The notes under the pieces were generated by a model that did not search any database, was not told the origin of the DNA, and was given only the letters and a program-made list of their open reading frames with translations. A stretch of 64,000 nucleotides of DNA from contig NZ_QLUW01000002.1 in assembly GCF_003268025.1 (NCBI RefSeq), forward strand, positions 1,302,001 to 1,366,000. The letters run 5' to 3'. Source of the stretch: Paenibacillus montanisoli (lineage in GTDB: Bacteria > Bacillota > Bacilli > Paenibacillales > Paenibacillaceae). Below, one piece after another: positions 63,716 through 64,000 of this stretch. Within the stretch, counting starts at the first letter, position 1, and every line of letters starts with the position of its first letter. The position numbers were made by a program, and so were the translations under genes.

Positions 63716-64000
63716 CTATCGCTTAGTCTTATAGAACTCATGATACAGCTTCATCAACGCCCGTTTCTCGATACGCGATACGTAGGAACGCGATATCCCG
63801 AGCTCCTTGGCAATTTCCCGCTGCGTCCGTTCCTCGCCGCCGGTTTCCAAGCCGAACCGCGCAACGACGACTTCCCTTTCCCGTTCGTCCAGTATATCCA
63901 GATTGCGATAAATCTTCGACTTTTCAATGCTCAGCTGCACCTTCTCGACTACTTCGTCTTGATCCGTACCCAAAATATCGATTAACGAGATCTCATTGCC
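63716..64000 (-). CDS. sigK: sigK, C-terminal part (runs off the window)
   Basis: From [16 protein letters not shown] to the C-terminus this is sigma-K region 3-4, with [34 protein letters not shown] almost identical to the fragment at 44506-45039. At DNA level the two copies look about 80% identical over this stretch, so this is not a fresh duplication. The 5' part lies beyond 64,000; whether it is a complete sigK cannot be seen. Same strand and orientation as the left copy. Confidence 0.9.
   Translation of the reverse strand, partial: GNEISLIDILGTDQDEVVEKVQLSIEKSKIYRNLDILDEREREVVVARFGLETGGEERTQREIAKELGISRSYVSRIEKRALMKLYHEFYKTKR

Overview
This window is chromosomal DNA from a spore-forming, naturally transformable low-GC-phylum bacterium, most likely Paenibacillus, Cohnella or a close relative (Paenibacillaceae). 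The evidence is the Bacillales order yqeG-yqeH-aroE-yhbY-nadD-yqeK-rsfS-yqeM next to comER/comEA/comEB/comEC, a leuS T-box leader, a spoVAC-spoVAD-spoVAE germination operon, sigK sequences, strong GGAGG ribosome sites, frequent TTG starts and fairly GC-rich coding DNA. No rRNA, tRNA, CRISPR array or insertion sequence was recognised.

Layout. 0-5.2 kb: competence genes comEC, comEB, comEA and divergent comER. 5.2-14.4 kb: a 47-bp triple repeat, leuS with its T-box and sigma-A promoter, then the conserved yqe housekeeping block (methyltransferase, RNA-binding CvfB, ribosome silencing, HD phosphatase, NAD synthesis, ribosome assembly, shikimate pathway, GTPase, HAD phosphatase). 14.4-18.9 kb: a MoxR / DUF58 / membrane transglutaminase operon. 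19-21.2 kb: spoVA operon plus a 32-residue membrane peptide. 21.3-25.7 kb: a LacI regulator divergent from a large GH42-like glycosidase. 25.9-29.5 kb: a nitroreductase and an AT-rich heavy-metal module (CadA-type ATPase and ArsR-family repressor with an operator over the -10 box). 29.8-43.1 kb: small accessory units for carbohydrate or secondary metabolism (TIM-barrel isomerase, Gfo/Idh dehydrogenase, three AraC regulators, phytanoyl-CoA dioxygenase-like enzyme, molybdopterin oxidoreductase, two aldo-keto reductases, two short-chain dehydrogenases, a beta-lactamase-fold hydrolase). 43.2-44.5 kb: a secreted collagen-like protein with an in-frame stop near its end.

The most striking region is 44.5 to at least 64.0 kb. 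A 5'-truncated sigK (sporulation mother-cell sigma factor) lies at 44.5-45.0 kb, abutted in frame by a large serine recombinase. A second, clearly diverged sigK 3' end, same strand, runs off the window at 64.0 kb. Between them are a candidate small excision factor and about 15 nucleotide-sugar and glycosyltransferase genes (galE, rfbA, rfbD, UDP-sugar dehydrogenase, epimerase, GT2, GT4, GT61 and GT-D enzymes) together with two paralogous small Arg/Lys-rich proteins, each coupled to a GT4 gene. The simplest reading is a roughly 19-kb integrative island, targeted to sigK by a SpoIVCA-like recombinase, that brings its own sigK 3' end and carries a surface-glycan (probably spore-surface) locus. 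The part of sigK beyond 64 kb is needed to decide this.

Start codons were chosen from ribosome-binding sites and known family starts, so several differ from the longest open frame. All functional calls come from reading motifs by eye; no database search was run.
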